Assembly: GCA_030123585.1 (NCBI GenBank)
Contig: CP126120.1
Span: 1,985,001-2,049,000 of the forward strand
DNA from: Rhodanobacteraceae bacterium
GTDB lineage: Bacteria; Pseudomonadota; Gammaproteobacteria; Xanthomonadales; Rhodanobacteraceae
Direction: 5' to 3'
Length of the DNA stretch: 64,000 bases
Positions 10,623 through 20,340 of this stretch are shown here, piece after piece; position 1 is the first letter of the stretch, and every line of letters begins with the position of its first letter. The notes beneath the pieces were generated by a model. The model searched no databases, was not told where the DNA came from, and worked only from the letters and a program-made list of their open reading frames with translations. The position numbers and the translations under genes were made by a program.

Positions 10623-10670
10623 CCGCCTCGACCTCGGCACGGTCCTTCGGGTACGCGAAGCGTGGTCGGT

Positions 10671-10676
10671 TACAAT
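10671..10676 (+). promoter_or_regulatory. Possible -10 box for etfB
   Basis: TACAAT lies 44 nt before the etfB start, in the only gap before that gene. No convincing -35 hexamer is present at 16-18 bp, so this is a weak call. Confidence 0.3.
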
Positions 10677-10719
10677 GCCTTGATGCCGCCCTGCGGCACG
10701 GTAACGCAAGGGATCCCCG

Positions 10720-11466
10720 ATGAAGATTCTGGTCGCATACAAGCGCGTGGTCGATTACAACGTGCGCATCCAGGTGAAGCCGGATGGCTCCGGCGTGGCC
10801 ACCGACGGCGTCAAGCTGTCGCCCAACCCGTTCGACGACATCGCACTGGAAGAAGCGTTGCGCCTGCGCGAAAAAGGTGTCGCCGATGAAGTCACCATCG
10901 CGACGATCGCCCCCGCCGACGCGCAGCCGCACCTGCGCAACGGCCTCGCGATGGGCGCCAACCGCGCGATCCACGTGGTCACGCCGGATCCCGTGCAACC
11001 GCTCGCAGCCGCGCGCACCTTCCTGAAGTTGATCGAAAAGGAACAGCCCGGCCTCGTGATCCTCGGCAAACAGGCCATCGACGATGATTGCAACCAGACC
11101 GGCCAGATGCTGGCCGCGTTGTGGGACCGCCCGCAGGCGACCTTCGCATCGAAACTCGAAGTGAACGGCAACACGGCGCGCGTGACACGCGAAGTCGATG
11201 CCGGCCTCGAAACCATCGAGGTCGATCTGCCCGCGGTCATCACCACCGACCTGCGCCTCAACGAGCCGCGCTTCATCAAGCTGCCGGACATCATGAAGGC
11301 CAAGTCCAAGCCGATCGAAACCATCGAGTTGCCCACGCTGGGCATCGAGCACGGCGGCGAGATCAAGACCACGCAGTACGCGCCACCGCCCAAGCGTTCG
11401 CGCGGCGTGATGGTGAAGGACGTCGCGGAACTGGTGGGGCTGTTGAAGCAGAAGGGTTTGGTGTAG
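10720..11466 (+). CDS. etfB: Electron transfer flavoprotein beta subunit
   Basis: This 248-residue protein is the small ETF subunit, which binds AMP and pairs with EtfA to carry electrons from acyl-CoA dehydrogenases to ETF-QO. The N-terminus MKILVAYKRVVDYN and the segment GKQAIDDDCNQTGQMLA (near residues 118-134) are family signatures. The expected length is kept. A purine-rich AAGGGA lies before the ATG. The TAG stop (11464-11466) lies within the GTAGGAG head of a REP element, so the end of the gene and the repeat overlap. etfA follows 76 nt later. Confidence 0.97.
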   Translation: MKILVAYKRVVDYNVRIQVKPDGSGVATDGVKLSPNPFDDIALEEALRLREKGVADEVTIATIAPADAQPHLRNGLAMGANRAIHVVTPDPVQPLAAARTFLKLIEKEQPGLVILGKQAIDDDCNQTGQMLAALWDRPQATFASKLEVNGNTARVTREVDAGLETIEVDLPAVITTDLRLNEPRFIKLPDIMKAKSKPIETIELPTLGIEHGGEIKTTQYAPPPKRSRGVMVKDVAELVGLLKQKGLV

Positions 11467-11523
11467 GAGCCTGCGTGCAGGCGACCACACCATCCATCCG
11501 GTCGCGACCACGGTCGCTCCTAC
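11463..11523. repeat. REP pair in the etfB-etfA gap
   Basis: Two opposed 22-nt elements lie in the gap. The first (11463-11484, +) has stem CCTGCGTGCAGG and the second (11502-11523, -) has stem CGACCGTGGTCG, each with head GTAGGAG and tail CGA. The first overlaps the etfB stop codon. The pair fills most of the etfB-etfA gap and could affect mRNA stability or the EtfB:EtfA ratio. Confidence 0.85.
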
Positions 11524-11542
11524 AACAAGCGGGTGCAATTGC

Positions 11543-12487
11543 ATGTCCAAGATCCTGATCGTCGCCGAACACCTCAACGGCCAACTCAACGCGTCGACCG
11601 CGCGCTGCGTGACTTGCGCGCGCGAGATCAAACCGGACGCGATCGACGTGCTGGTGCTGGCCGACGCGCCCGACGCCGTCGCCGCGCAGGCCGCGAAACT
11701 TGATGGCGTCTCGAAGGTGCTGACCGTCGCCCGCGCCGAAAACGCGCATCCGCTGGCCGCCGTGCTGGCGCCGCAGATCGCGGCCGCCGCGAAGCACAGC
11801 TACACGCACGTCCTGTTTCCGTCCACGACCTTCGGCAAGGACGTCGCGCCACGCGTGGCCGCACTGCTGGGTGTGGGCCAGGTCAGCGACATCATGTCGG
11901 TGGCTGGCTCGCACACATTCACGCGCCCGATCTACGCCGGCAATGCGATCGTCACGGTGGAAGCGCCGAGTGGTGCGATCGTGGTCGGCACGGTGCGTAC
12001 CGCTTCGTGGCCGGCGTCTGGCGAAGGTACGAGTCCTGCACTGATCGAAGCACTGTTACTCGACGTGACACTGCCCTCGCACACCCGCTTCGTCGAACTG
12101 CAGCAGGCCGCGAGCGAACGCCCCGACCTGCAGAGCGCGTCGAAAGTGGTGTCGGGCGGACGCGGGCTCGGATCGAAGGAAAACTTCGAGATCATCTACA
12201 AGCTCGCCGACAAGCTGCACGCCGCCGCCGGCGCCTCGCGCGCCGCGGTCGACGCCGGCTACTGCCCCAACGACATGCAGGTCGGCCAGACCGGCAAGAT
12301 CATTGCGCCCGACCTGTACATCGCGATCGGCATCTCCGGCGCCATCCAGCACCTCACCGGCATCAAGGACGCCGGCACCATCGTCGCGATCAACAAGGAC
12401 GCCGAAGCACCGATTTTCGAAGTCGCCGACATCGGCCTCGTCGGCGACCTGTTCAAGCTGGTGCCGGAGCTGGAAGCGACAATCTGA
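11543..12487 (+). CDS. etfA: Electron transfer flavoprotein alpha subunit
   Basis: This 314-residue protein is the FAD-binding ETF subunit. The C-terminal domain has the signature [14 protein letters not shown] (near residues 196-209) and the segment [20 protein letters not shown] (near 256-275) that binds FAD. With EtfB it feeds electrons to the ETF-QO encoded at 5.7 kb. The order etfB-etfA is the usual one. A strong bidirectional terminator lies 64 nt after the stop. Confidence 0.97.
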   Translation: MSKILIVAEHLNGQLNASTARCVTCAREIKPDAIDVLVLADAPDAVAAQAAKLDGVSKVLTVARAENAHPLAAVLAPQIAAAAKHSYTHVLFPSTTFGKDVAPRVAALLGVGQVSDIMSVAGSHTFTRPIYAGNAIVTVEAPSGAIVVGTVRTASWPASGEGTSPALIEALLLDVTLPSHTRFVELQQAASERPDLQSASKVVSGGRGLGSKENFEIIYKLADKLHAAAGASRAAVDAGYCPNDMQVGQTGKIIAPDLYIAIGISGAIQHLTGIKDAGTIVAINKDAEAPIFEVADIGLVGDLFKLVPELEATI

Positions 12488-12550
12488 GGGCACAAGCAAG
12501 CCCGGATTCGCCGATCCCGAAGCCTGAGGCACTGGGCAACACTCGAAACG

Positions 12551-12576
12551 AAAAGGGCCGCAATTGCAGCCCTTTT
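12551..12576. terminator. Bidirectional intrinsic terminator between etfA and the metalloprotease
   Basis: A perfect 8-bp stem AAAAGGGC / GCCCTTTT with a 10-nt loop has an A-run on one side and a T-run on the other, so it can stop transcripts from both strands. It lies between two convergent genes, which is where such a terminator is expected. Confidence 0.88.
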
Positions 12577-12584
12577 CCTTCTCG

Positions 12585-14849
12585 TCACGGGATAGGTGTC
12601 CATCCCGTCGGATAGTTGCCCAGCGGGTAATAGTTGAGCGAGGTGGCGTTGGACGTATTGAACAGCCACATGTACATCCCGCCCGAAGACGCCCGCCAAG
12701 TGAGCCCCGCATTGGTGCCATCGAACTTCCCGGTCGCAAGAGGGGTCAGGCCTGCGTTGGTCTGGAATCCCTGCCAGGACGACACGCTCGCTCCGTTCAT
12801 CAACCAGTATGTCATCTGTCCCGTGGCCGGGTTGTACCACAACAGGTCAGTCTTGCCATCGCCGTTCACATCTCCCGTCCCGGCAAAGGCCCAGCCAGCC
12901 GGATACTGTCCGAGATAGTTGTAGCTGAAAGTCCCGTTGCTGTTGCCCAGCCACATGTACATCGCGCCGGATCCGCTCGTCCAGATGATATCTCCGTAAC
13001 CGCTGCCGTCGAAATCCCCCGTGGCGAGCAATTTCAGCCCCGGATTGGTCGGGATAGACCACCACGAGGTACGCGTGGCGCCTTTCATCAACCAATACGT
13101 CATTTGGCCAGTAGCGGCGTTGTACCAGATCAGATCAGTTCTGCCATCGCCATTGACATCGACGGTACCCACGACCTGCCATCCGGCCAGGGCCTGCGAG
13201 ACCAGACTGCTGGTGAACGTGCCGTTGCCGTTGTTCAGCCACATGTATACGTTGCCGCTGGCGTCCGTCCAGAGGATGTCGGCATAGCCGTCGCCGTTGA
13301 AATCGCCCGTGGCTATTGGTACGTATCCCGCAGGTACGTTGAGCGCCTGCCAGGATGTCGTGGTCGCGCCGTTCATCAGCCAATACGTCATCTGATGCGA
13401 TGAGGCGTTGTACCAGAGCAAGTCGGATCTGCCATCTCCATTGACGTCGTTGTGTACTTGCGTCGATCCCGGCGGAGGGGACGTCCCCACCATCGTGGGT
13501 TCAAACTGCGCGATCAGTGGCGCGGTGTTGTTGAGGCTGTGCGCGTTGTCGGCCGAGTCCGAGGCGCTGTCCGCAACGCCGCAGGGGGTGTTCTGGCAAG
13601 TGGAAATATCGGGATTGGAAAACACCGCCAACGGCGTGGTGTTCTGCTTGCCGTAGGCCATGATGGTCGAGAAGCCGTAGACACCGTTCCCGACGTAGCC
13701 ATACGAATAGGAATATGCGCCAGCCTCGGTGGCGTTGGCACGGTCATGCGCGCTGCCCATGTTGTGGCCAAGTTCGTGCGCGAAGGTGGTGGGCAGGCAG
13801 TAGTACCCGCCACTGCTGCCGTCGCTCACCACGCTGTAGCCGTAGGGTTTCTGCTCGCTCGGCACGATGGGGGTCTGGTTGCCGCCGATCAGCCAGCCGA
13901 CGCCGCAGTCACCTTGCGTGGCGTTGTCGTAACTGCGGATCAGCGCCACCAGGTCGGCGCCATACTGGTCGCGCAGCGACGCAATGTTCTGCAGCGACGG
14001 CGGGATGGGTACGGTGCCGCCGTTTTCGTTGATGCCGGTGATGTCATCCAGGGCACTCTGGTTGGATGTGTTGTCGGGATAATTCACCTGCACCGTGTGC
14101 ACCAGCCGGATCTGCTGGTTGACCCCGCTGGCGACATAGGCTGCATTGGTGATGTCGACGAGGTTCTGGATACGCGTCAGCGCCTGGGCCGTACTGCCCA
14201 GTTCCGCCACGAACCCCGGGGTATAGGCCACCATCACGTCGATGATGACGGGACCGCTCGCGGCCGCCTGGACCGGTGCGGATGCGGCGGCGGCCACGCT
14301 CTGCGTCGTCGTGGTCAGCGCCCCTCCCTTTGGATTCACCTTGGGCGGAATCACGTAGTCGGGCGCGCTGTACAGGCGCATTGCCTCGGCAGACTGCGCC
14401 ATGGCCGTGGCGGAGGTTGCCACCACATGGGTTCCCGTCGCGTTCGACACGATCCGCAGCGGGTAGCCGGAAGCCTGCGGAATCAGGCCGAACACGCCAC
14501 CGCCGGGACCGAATGTCAGCACCACCGGCTGCGCGCCATGAACCGTATCGACGGTACCGATCCAGCTCCAGGTACCGTTGGCGTGCAGGATGTGACGCTG
14601 GTATTTGGCGTAGATGCGTCCTCCGGCAGGATTCGGCAACCACATGCCGCCCTGGAAGATCGCATTGAACGCGCTGTCCTCGCTGACCTTGATGGGCCAG
14701 GATTTCTGCGCGCCCTGTGCAAGGACTTCGGCCTTGCCGGAAGGCATCGAAAACAGGGTGGGGGCGGTCGCGGCGGACCCGACGACTGAAACGGCCAACA
14801 AGGACAACGCCAAGAGGGGCACAAGGACACGCAGGGAGAAACGCGACAT
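12585..14849 (-). CDS. Secreted zinc metalloprotease (reprolysin-like) with C-terminal FG-GAP/VCBS repeats
   Basis: This 754-residue protein has a signal peptide (about 26 residues), a pro-region, and a metzincin-type protease domain with the zinc motif [12 protein letters not shown], whose ligands are His358, His362 and His368 with catalytic Glu359. From about residue 490 it has six FG-GAP/VCBS-like units of the form [14 protein letters not shown]. The acidic loops of these units probably bind calcium, and such repeats often act as adhesion or substrate-binding propellers. A conserved QMTYWLM element recurs in alternate units. Together this points to an extracellular protease, and the T2SS encoded at 42-54 kb is a plausible export route (inference). 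The 226-bp gap to the divergent acetoacetyl-CoA synthetase gene must hold both promoters. Confidence 0.9.
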   Translation of the reverse strand: MSRFSLRVLVPLLALSLLAVSVVGSAATAPTLFSMPSGKAEVLAQGAQKSWPIKVSEDSAFNAIFQGGMWLPNPAGGRIYAKYQRHILHANGTWSWIGTVDTVHGAQPVVLTFGPGGGVFGLIPQASGYPLRIVSNATGTHVVATSATAMAQSAEAMRLYSAPDYVIPPKVNPKGGALTTTTQSVAAAASAPVQAAASGPVIIDVMVAYTPGFVAELGSTAQALTRIQNLVDITNAAYVASGVNQQIRLVHTVQVNYPDNTSNQSALDDITGINENGGTVPIPPSLQNIASLRDQYGADLVALIRSYDNATQGDCGVGWLIGGNQTPIVPSEQKPYGYSVVSDGSSGGYYCLPTTFAHELGHNMGSAHDRANATEAGAYSYSYGYVGNGVYGFSTIMAYGKQNTTPLAVFSNPDISTCQNTPCGVADSASDSADNAHSLNNTAPLIAQFEPTMVGTSPPPGSTQVHNDVNGDGRSDLLWYNASSHQMTYWLMNGATTTSWQALNVPAGYVPIATGDFNGDGYADILWTDASGNVYMWLNNGNGTFTSSLVSQALAGWQVVGTVDVNGDGRTDLIWYNAATGQMTYWLMKGATRTSWWSIPTNPGLKLLATGDFDGSGYGDIIWTSGSGAMYMWLGNSNGTFSYNYLGQYPAGWAFAGTGDVNGDGKTDLLWYNPATGQMTYWLMNGASVSSWQGFQTNAGLTPLATGKFDGTNAGLTWRASSGGMYMWLFNTSNATSLNYYPLGNYPTGWTPIP

Positions 14850-15042
14850 CGGAAATCCGCCAATGTAAACGAACGCGTCTTTATACCAGCGACGCCGCCA
14901 CGCAGCATTGCGGCTTGCCGCACAATTCAGGCGGGGTTGGGGTTGGTACTGCCGAAAACGCGGCACGCATCACGAACATTCCGGGACGCGCCTGCACCGA
15001 TCGAGCGACCCGGCAGCCGCCAAGTCCTGCGGATCGATCCGC

Positions 15043-15048
15043 TACAAT
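15043..15048 (+). promoter_or_regulatory. Possible -10 box for the acetoacetyl-CoA synthetase gene
   Basis: TACAAT lies 28 nt before the start codon, in the divergent gap. No clear -35 box is seen, so the call is weak. Confidence 0.3.
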
Positions 15049-15075
15049 TCCCGGGATTTCCGATCCGGACCCCGC

Positions 15076-17049
15076 ATGGCGACCGATACACCCTTGTGGA
15101 CCCCGCCGCCCGAACGCAGGGAACGCACCAACCTGCACCGGTTCGTGCGTTTCGTCCGCGACGCCACCGGCAACAGCGACATCGGCAGCTACGCGCCGCT
15201 GTACGACTTCTCGATCCGCCATCCGGAAAAATTCTGGCCGCTGGTGTGGGAGTTCTGTGGCATCCGGGCCAGCGGCGAGTTCGAGCCGGCGCTGGTGGAC
15301 GGCGACAGGATGCCAGGCGCACACTGGTTCCCGAACGTCCAACTCAACTTCGCGCAGAACCTGCTGCGTTTCAAGGACGACAAGCTGGCGCTGGTGTTCC
15401 GCAACGAATGGGGCCACAAGCGCGAGTTCACCTACGCGCAATTGCACGCGATCGTCGGGCGCGTCGCGCTCGCGCTGAAGCAGGCCGGGGTCGTCAAGGG
15501 TGACCGCGTCGCGGGCTTCTTGCCCAACCTTCCCGAAACCGTCATCGCGATGCTGGCGGCGACCTCGCTGGGCGCGGTGTGGTCGTCGGCCTCGCCCGAT
15601 TTCGGCGTCAACGGCATCGTCGACCGCTTCGGCCAGATCGAACCCAAGGTGCTGTTCTGCGCCGATGCCTACGCCTACGGCGGCAAGCGCCACGACTGCC
15701 TCGCCAAGGTGCGCGAGGTGCTGGCGGCGATTCCGTCGATTGAAAAATGCGTGGTCATTCCCTATTCCGGTGAGCCCTTGCAACTCGACGGCCTGCGCAG
15801 CACGGTGGCCTGGGACGACTTCATCGGCAGCGATGACCACCCGTTGGAGTTCGTGCAAACCCCGTTCGATCACCCGCTCTACATCATGTATTCCTCGGGC
15901 ACCACCGGGAAGCCCAAGTGCATCGTGCACGGCGCCGGCGGGACGCTGCTGCAGCACCTGAAGGAACTGGTGCTGCACACCGATCTGAAACGCGAGGACC
16001 GCATCTTCTACTACACCACCTGTGGCTGGATGATGTGGAACTGGCTCGTCTCCAGCCTCGCGGTGGGCGCCACCGTGGTGCTGTACGACGGCTCGCCCAC
16101 GCATCCCGACGGCAACGCATTGTGGAACCTCACCGACGAGGTCGGCATCAGCATCTTCGGCACCAGCGCCAAGTGGATCGACGCCACCGCCAAGATGGGC
16201 GTGAAGCCGCGCGAAACGCACAAGCTCACGCAACTCAAGACGATCCTTTCCACCGGCTCGCCGCTGGCGCCCGAATCCTTCGATTACGTCTACCGCGACG
16301 TCAAGGAAAGCGTGCTGCTGGCGTCGATTTCGGGCGGCACCGACATCATTTCGTGTTTTGCGCTGGGCAACCCTGTGTTGCCGGTGTACCGCGGCGAACT
16401 GCAATGCCGCGGACTGGGCATGAAAGTCGAGATCCTCGACGACGCCGGCCGCCCGGTGCGCGAGCAGCCCGGCGAATTGGCCTGCACCGCGCCGTTCCCC
16501 TCGATGCCGGTGATGTTCTGGAACGATCCCGACGGTGCACGCTATCGCGCCGCCTATTTTTCCAAGGTGCCCGGCGTATGGTGCCACGGCGATCGCGCCG
16601 AATTGACCAGACACGACGGCATCATCATCTACGGCCGCTCCGATGCGACCCTGAACCCCGGCGGCGTGCGCATCGGCACCGCCGAAATCTACCGGCAGGT
16701 CGAACAACTCCCCGAAATACTGGAATCGGTCGCGGTCGGCCAGCGCTGGCAGGGCAGCGAACGCATCGTGCTGTTCGTGCGCCTGCGCGGGGACATGCAA
16801 CTGGACGACGCGCTGCGCGACCGGATCAAGAAGCAGATCCGCGCCAACGCCAGCCCGCATCACGTGCCGGCGAAAATCCTGCAGGTGGCCGACATCCCGC
16901 GCACCATATCGGGCAAGATTTCCGAACTCGCGGTGCGCGCGGTGATCCACGGCGAAACCGTGAAAAACACCGACGCGCTGGCGAATCCGGGGGCACTTGA
17001 TCTTTACCGCAACCTTGCGGAACTCGCTCTCGCTTCACCCTCCACGTGA
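15076..17049 (+). CDS. Acetoacetyl-CoA synthetase
   Basis: This 657-residue acyl-CoA synthetase activates acetoacetate with ATP and CoA. It has the adenylate-forming A3 motif [14 protein letters not shown] (near residues 274-287), the A5-like segment [10 protein letters not shown], the hinge region [21 protein letters not shown] (A8) and the C-terminal lysine region [11 protein letters not shown] (A10). The GGTDI and WMMWNWL patterns distinguish acetoacetyl-CoA synthetases from acetyl-CoA synthetases. It would let the cell use ketone bodies or polyhydroxybutyrate-derived acetoacetate. The start at 15076 begins the conserved N-terminus [10 protein letters not shown]. It ends 12 nt before the glycan operon but is functionally distinct from it. 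Confidence 0.95.
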   Translation: MATDTPLWTPPPERRERTNLHRFVRFVRDATGNSDIGSYAPLYDFSIRHPEKFWPLVWEFCGIRASGEFEPALVDGDRMPGAHWFPNVQLNFAQNLLRFKDDKLALVFRNEWGHKREFTYAQLHAIVGRVALALKQAGVVKGDRVAGFLPNLPETVIAMLAATSLGAVWSSASPDFGVNGIVDRFGQIEPKVLFCADAYAYGGKRHDCLAKVREVLAAIPSIEKCVVIPYSGEPLQLDGLRSTVAWDDFIGSDDHPLEFVQTPFDHPLYIMYSSGTTGKPKCIVHGAGGTLLQHLKELVLHTDLKREDRIFYYTTCGWMMWNWLVSSLAVGATVVLYDGSPTHPDGNALWNLTDEVGISIFGTSAKWIDATAKMGVKPRETHKLTQLKTILSTGSPLAPESFDYVYRDVKESVLLASISGGTDIISCFALGNPVLPVYRGELQCRGLGMKVEILDDAGRPVREQPGELACTAPFPSMPVMFWNDPDGARYRAAYFSKVPGVWCHGDRAELTRHDGIIIYGRSDATLNPGGVRIGTAEIYRQVEQLPEILESVAVGQRWQGSERIVLFVRLRGDMQLDDALRDRIKKQIRANASPHHVPAKILQVADIPRTISGKISELAVRAVIHGETVKNTDALANPGALDLYRNLAELALASPST

Positions 17050-17061
17050 CAGGACATCAAG

Positions 17062-18048
17062 ATGTCTTGCCAGGAAACGGTCCGCCCAGAGTTGTCGATT
17101 GTCGTCCCCGTATATGGCTGTGAGGGCTGCCTCGAAGAGCTCTCCGAGCGTATCCGTGATACGGCCAGGCGGATGGGCAAGTCGCATGAAATCATCCTTG
17201 TCTGCGACGCCAGCCCGGATCATTCGTGGGATCGCATATGCGAACTCGCAGTCCGCGATCCGTGCATCCGCGGCCTGCGCCTGACCCGGAATTTCGGACA
17301 ACACCGCGCAATCTCGGCCGGCATCGAGCATGCGTCAGGCCACTGGATCGTGGTGATGGACTGCGATTTGCAGGACTCGCCGGAATCCATCGAACCGCTG
17401 TATACCCATGCACTCAAAGGTCATGACGTCGTGTTCGCGCGCCGGATCGACCGCCGGGACACGTTCCTGAAACGCCTTTTCTCACGAAATTTCTATCGGG
17501 TGCTCGGTTACCTCACTGGCACCCGCTACGAGGCCGATACCGCCAATTTCGGCATCTTCAGCGCACGCGTCATCGCCGCGGTCAACGCACTGCCCGAGCG
17601 CGACCGTTTTTTCCCGTTGATGGTGCGCTGGTATGGGTTTCCCACCGCGTTGTTGCCGGTTGCGCACGCAGCGCGCAAGACAGGGACGAGCTCCTACAGC
17701 TTCGGCAAACTGTTGCGCCTCGCGCTCGAGATCATCCTGTCCTACTCGGACAAACCGCTGCGCCTGGTCGTCAAAGCCGGGCTGGCTTTCTCGGTTCTGG
17801 CGTTCCTGCTCGTGCTCTTCAGCCTGTACCGCTACCTGCACGGCGAGGTCGCAGTGGCCGGTTACACCAGCATCATCGCGTCGATTTGGTTTCTGGGTGG
17901 CATGATGATCTTTTGCATCGGAATCGTCGGCTTGTACGTGGGACGCATGTTCAACGAGGTCAAACATCGGCCCTATTACGCCATCAGCGAACGTGTGAAC
18001 ATGGATGTCCACATGTCTCCATCAAGCACGGCTCACCCCGAGTGCTGA
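17062..18048 (+). CDS. GT2 polyprenyl-phosphate glycosyltransferase (DPM/ArnC/GtrB-like)
   Basis: This 328-residue protein has a GT-A domain starting with LSIVVPVYGCEG (near residue 11) and the metal/donor motif DCDLQDSPE (near residues 99-107). Two C-terminal membrane helices (about 233-258 and 265-295) follow. This is the layout of dolichol/undecaprenyl-phosphate sugar transferases such as ArnC and GtrB, which load one sugar onto a lipid carrier on the cytoplasmic side. It is the first gene of a five-gene chain in which every junction overlaps. The amino-sugar enzymes downstream suggest the donor is a dTDP-4-acylamino-dideoxyhexose. Confidence 0.88.
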   Translation: MSCQETVRPELSIVVPVYGCEGCLEELSERIRDTARRMGKSHEIILVCDASPDHSWDRICELAVRDPCIRGLRLTRNFGQHRAISAGIEHASGHWIVVMDCDLQDSPESIEPLYTHALKGHDVVFARRIDRRDTFLKRLFSRNFYRVLGYLTGTRYEADTANFGIFSARVIAAVNALPERDRFFPLMVRWYGFPTALLPVAHAARKTGTSSYSFGKLLRLALEIILSYSDKPLRLVVKAGLAFSVLAFLLVLFSLYRYLHGEVAVAGYTSIIASIWFLGGMMIFCIGIVGLYVGRMFNEVKHRPYYAISERVNMDVHMSPSSTAHPEC

Positions 18049-19118
18049 CTGCGGCGCCACTGGAATCAGCGCGCTTCGGCTTGCGCGTGTACCGGGCAAC
18101 GCTCCCGGACCTCGATCCCGACACGCTGTTTGAAGAGATGGTCGCCAAGCGCGTGGATCTGGCGATCATCCGCAAGCCGGTGCGCACCCCTAGTGGTTTC
18201 CACCCTATCGAGACACGCGGTTTGTATCCCATACACGCCGACACGCTGGTCAGTTACGAGTGCCCGCTTTCCGAATACGAACCGAGGGCGGTGCTCAACC
18301 CGAACCTGCGAATCGAAGAGGCCCAACCCCAAGATCGCGCCGGGATTCTCGCACTGATCCAAACGGTGTTCGCCGAATACCCCAACCACTATCGTGCCAA
18401 CCCCCTGCTTTCTGCCAACGCCATCGTCGCCGGCTACGCCGAATGGGCATTGAGTCATCTCGATGGCGCGGACAGAATCGCCTGGGTCGCGCGCATCGAC
18501 GGTCAGATCGCGGCGCTTGCCTGCAGCGCATTCGATCGGCGCGGCCGATGCCAGGGTGTCCTGCACGGCGTGCATCCGGATTTTTCAGGTCGCGGCATTT
18601 ACACGGACCTGATCCGACACACCCAGCATTACTTCCGCGAGCGCGGGTACCGCAAGCTTGCGATCCAGACACAAGTCGGCAACTTGCCCGTACAACGGGT
18701 ATGGGCAAGGGAGGGCTTCACTTTTTCGGAGGTGTACGACACGTTCCATATCAACGCACTGCTCGATATCGAGCGCGCCGGTCAACGAAGCGCCATCTTG
18801 TCCAGACCCGCGTGCCGAAACAACAAGCCGCTTTCGCAAAACGATGCCGCGATGTCCTTTCTTGCCAAGTCCATCGATGTCGCGACGGAGAGCGGCGCTT
18901 GCATACTCGATACAACGCAAGCCAACTGCAGCGCCGCCATCTGGTCACCGGCCACTGCGCCCGGCGACTACCAGGTGCGCGTCCGCGCGTACCCAACCCC
19001 TTCGGGCCGGCAACTCGTATCCGCGACGCTGCACGATGCCGGCGGCAAGGTTTGTGGCATTGCCCGTTTCGACACAACTCACAAATCAGATTCCGACGGG
19101 AGTGATCCCTTGCCATGA
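18042..19118 (+). CDS. GNAT-family sugar N-acyltransferase (WecD/RffC-like)
   Basis: This 358-residue protein has an N-terminal part resembling dTDP-fucosamine acetyltransferases (near residues 10-85), then a GNAT core (about 90-240) with the acetyl-CoA loop region HPDFSGRGIYTDLI. A C-terminal extension of about 110 residues was not recognised. WecD/RffC acetylates the 4-amino group made by WecE, and a wecE-like gene is in this operon. The start is uncertain: the GTG at 18042 overlaps the end of the previous gene by 7 nt and gives a full-length family N-terminus. The stop overlaps the next start (ATGA at 19115-19118). Confidence 0.78.
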   Translation: MLTAAPLESARFGLRVYRATLPDLDPDTLFEEMVAKRVDLAIIRKPVRTPSGFHPIETRGLYPIHADTLVSYECPLSEYEPRAVLNPNLRIEEAQPQDRAGILALIQTVFAEYPNHYRANPLLSANAIVAGYAEWALSHLDGADRIAWVARIDGQIAALACSAFDRRGRCQGVLHGVHPDFSGRGIYTDLIRHTQHYFRERGYRKLAIQTQVGNLPVQRVWAREGFTFSEVYDTFHINALLDIERAGQRSAILSRPACRNNKPLSQNDAAMSFLAKSIDVATESGACILDTTQANCSAAIWSPATAPGDYQVRVRAYPTPSGRQLVSATLHDAGGKVCGIARFDTTHKSDSDGSDPLP

Positions 19119-19480
19119 TGAGCTGGCTGCTGGTACTGCTGACAATCCTGTTCACCGTGTATGGGCAGATCGCGATCAAGTGGCAGGTCGTGCTGGCAGG
19201 GTCGCTGCCGCACGATCAGGCCGCCAAGGCACTGTTCGTGATCAGGCTCCTGCTCAATCCATGGATCATCAGCGCCCTGATCGCGGCTTTCCTGGCCGCG
19301 GTGTGCTGGATCGGTGCGATGACGAAGCTGCCGTTGAGCCGCGCCTATCCCTTCATGGCACTCAACTTCATCCTCGTCACGATCTTTGCCAGCGTGCTGC
19401 TGGGCGAATCGATCACCTGGCCGAAAATCGCAGGCCTGGCCCTGATCGTGGGAGGCCTGGTGGTAGGTAGCCTCGCATGA
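19115..19480 (+). CDS. Four-helix EamA/SMR-type transporter, probable lipid-linked sugar flippase subunit
   Basis: This 121-residue protein has four hydrophobic helices. Motifs near its C-terminal half (SRAYPFMALNFI and LLGESITWPKIAGLALI) resemble ArnE/ArnF, small transporters that flip 4-amino-arabinose-undecaprenyl phosphate. The context fits: it sits between a lipid-carrier glycosyltransferase and amino-sugar genes, so it probably flips the sugar-loaded lipid. A single small subunit is encoded, so it may act as a homodimer. Both ends overlap neighbours by 4 nt (ATGA), suggesting translational coupling. Confidence 0.82.
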   Translation: MMSWLLVLLTILFTVYGQIAIKWQVVLAGSLPHDQAAKALFVIRLLLNPWIISALIAAFLAAVCWIGAMTKLPLSRAYPFMALNFILVTIFASVLLGESITWPKIAGLALIVGGLVVGSLA

Positions 19481-20340
19481 TGTGGTGCCATGCCTGTTCG
19501 ACGGCCTTCGACACGCGCGAATGCCCGCACTGCGGCTGGGGGCCGCGGGACGTGAACGGGCTGCGATGCTTTGCGATGGAGAATGCACGAGCGGGCCATG
19601 GTTACGACCCGGCCTACTATGCCGACCTGGCAAGGCTCGAAACACGGCACTTCTGGTTCCGGGCCCGCAACCGTCTCATCGTTCACGCCATGCGCAAGTA
19701 TTTTCCCCGCGCCCGGTCGTTCCTCGAAATCGGGTGCGGGACCGGCGTGGTCCTGCAGGCCGTGCATGCGGCCATGCCCGGACTTGCGGCCAGCGGTTCG
19801 GAACTTTTCGTCGAAGGGATCCATTTCGCCAGGGAGCGCCTGCCGGGCTTGACGCTGATGCAGATGGATGCGACGCGCATCCCGTTCGCGGATGAATACG
19901 ACGTCATCGGCGCATTCGACGTCCTCGAACATGTGGACGAAGACCTGCGCGTGCTCGGCGAAATCCATCGCGCACTGCACCCGGGCGGCGGCGTCCTCCT
20001 GACCGTGCCCCAACACCCATGGCTGTGGAGCCACCAAGATGAGCTCGCCCATCACGTTCGCCGCTATCGCCGTGGCGAGCTTGAAGAAAAGCTTCGCCGA
20101 ACCGGATTCGACATCCTGCATTCCACCTCGTTCGTCACCCTGCTGCTTCCACTGCTGCTGATGTCCCGCCGCGTGATCCAACGGAAGGGCGATGACCCTT
20201 TCCACGAACTGCGCATCGGCGGGTTGGCCAACGTGACCTTGGGCGCGATACTGAAGTTCGAATTCCAGTCATTGCGGATGGGCCTGCGCCTGCCCATCGG
20301 CGGCTCGCGGCTGATCGTCGCCGCCAAGAGGGCAAGCTGA
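19477..20340 (+). CDS. SAM-dependent class I methyltransferase with N-terminal zinc-ribbon-like motif
   Basis: This 287-residue protein begins with two CxxC pairs (CHAC and CPHC, residues 4-20) that could form a small zinc ribbon. The Rossmann core has FLEIGCGTG (near residues 82-90) for SAM binding and AFDVLEHVDED (near 147-157). A hydrophobic stretch near residues 217-232 (LLLPLLLM) may touch the membrane. In this operon it could methylate the sugar or its N-acyl group, but the acceptor is not shown by the sequence. It overlaps both neighbours. Confidence 0.85.
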   Translation: MMWCHACSTAFDTRECPHCGWGPRDVNGLRCFAMENARAGHGYDPAYYADLARLETRHFWFRARNRLIVHAMRKYFPRARSFLEIGCGTGVVLQAVHAAMPGLAASGSELFVEGIHFARERLPGLTLMQMDATRIPFADEYDVIGAFDVLEHVDEDLRVLGEIHRALHPGGGVLLTVPQHPWLWSHQDELAHHVRRYRRGELEEKLRRTGFDILHSTSFVTLLLPLLLMSRRVIQRKGDDPFHELRIGGLANVTLGAILKFEFQSLRMGLRLPIGGSRLIVAAKRAS

